This document shows, one piece after another, positions 63,798-64,000 of a stretch of DNA of 64,000 nucleotides. Within the stretch, counting starts at the first letter, position 1. The number at the start of each line of letters is the position of its first letter. A program made the translations under genes and the position numbers. The stretch covers positions 186,001 to 250,000 of the forward strand of contig NC_053142.1 of NCBI RefSeq assembly GCF_016808335.1, in the 5' to 3' direction. The notes beneath the pieces were generated by a model, which was not told where the DNA came from, searched no databases, and saw only the letters and a list, made by a program, of their open reading frames with translations. Source of the stretch: Panicum virgatum. Taxonomy: Eukaryota > Streptophyta > Magnoliopsida > Poales > Poaceae.

Positions 63798-64000
63798 AAA
63801 CTGAAATTTGAGCTTGCATTAATTGTAATGTTGAATATATTGACATTGTTACTTGGGTTTTGATCACGTGATCAGATATTAGTCAATCCAAGTCAATAAT
63901 GATACCATTGTCTACATAGCCCAGTGTGTATTCATATGCTTGTAATTATTGATACTTTAGATAATTAATGTCATGATTTTAATTAATTGCCAGTTGATTT

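Overview
The window is nuclear DNA of a grass (Poaceae; the mix of TEs suggests a panicoid, but the species cannot be fixed from sequence). Support for this comes from grass-type CACTA elements with Ulp1 ORFs, a TTTGCCGAG-type CACTA, chromovirus LTRs starting TGTAACACCC, C2H2 proteins with QALGGH fingers, ankyrin-PGG genes and an XIP-like class III chitinase. Most of the window is transposable element; only about five host genes or gene remnants are visible.

Layout. 1-1127: decayed hAT-like transposase. 1130-2071: minus-strand gypsy LTR and leader. 2072-5281: long plus-strand gypsy LTR. 6698-7220: two-finger C2H2 gene with a one-base frame break. 8218-8429 and 18627-18666: two halves of the 5' end of a class III chitinase/xylanase-inhibitor-like gene, split in its signal peptide by CACTA copy 1 (8430-18626, TSD GCA, genes on the minus strand). 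19185-21197: non-autonomous CACTA (TSD TAT) with a large internal hairpin. 21.8-26.1 kb: LINE fragments around a small secreted cysteine-rich peptide gene (23167-23437, minus). 26120-30553: broken copia elements and nested LTRs, including one solo LTR with TSD GGATG. 31142-33212: three-exon ankyrin-PGG gene A (minus). 38064-39525: its paralogue B, without the PGG exon. 41734-52836: CACTA copy 2 in the opposite orientation to copy 1. 52839-54831: direct duplication of the ankyrin B promoter region plus the start of CACTA copy 2. 54832-61483: chromovirus whose 5' part is replaced by an inverted LTR fragment, with an intact-looking 3' LTR. 61887-62369: second C2H2 gene. 62.4-64 kb: LTR fragment, microsatellites and possible exons of an unassigned gene.

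How it fits together. The two large CACTA copies belong to one family with two genes in tandem. The first is a TnpD-type transposase (transposase-associated domain, Transposase_21, DUF4218, DUF4216). The second has a GC-rich non-coding first exon and encodes a Transposase_24/DUF8039-like region joined to a Ulp1-type cysteine protease. Each gene has its own TATA box directly downstream of a block of GGTACCGGTTGG-type palindromes, the same modules that form the element ends. Neither copy is intact. Copy 1 lost 652 bp of the transposase core and has Asn at the expected Ulp1 catalytic His; copy 2 keeps both but has nonsense codons and smaller deletions. Most nonsense codons fit C-to-T or G-to-A changes, as expected from methylated, silenced elements.

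Most unusual observations: (1) terminal-repeat palindromes reused as an internal promoter block; (2) an unrelated-looking tRNA-like A-box/B-box/T-run module at the same place in both CACTA copies; (3) a tandem duplication whose breakpoint lies within a few bases of a CACTA end and which copies a host promoter and 5' exon; (4) a 228-bp tandem array derived from a gypsy LTR inside a CACTA intron; (5) an acidic two-exon mini-ORF with a GC-AG intron of conserved phase inside two diverged gypsy LTRs. All calls are from reading the sequence; no database search was possible.
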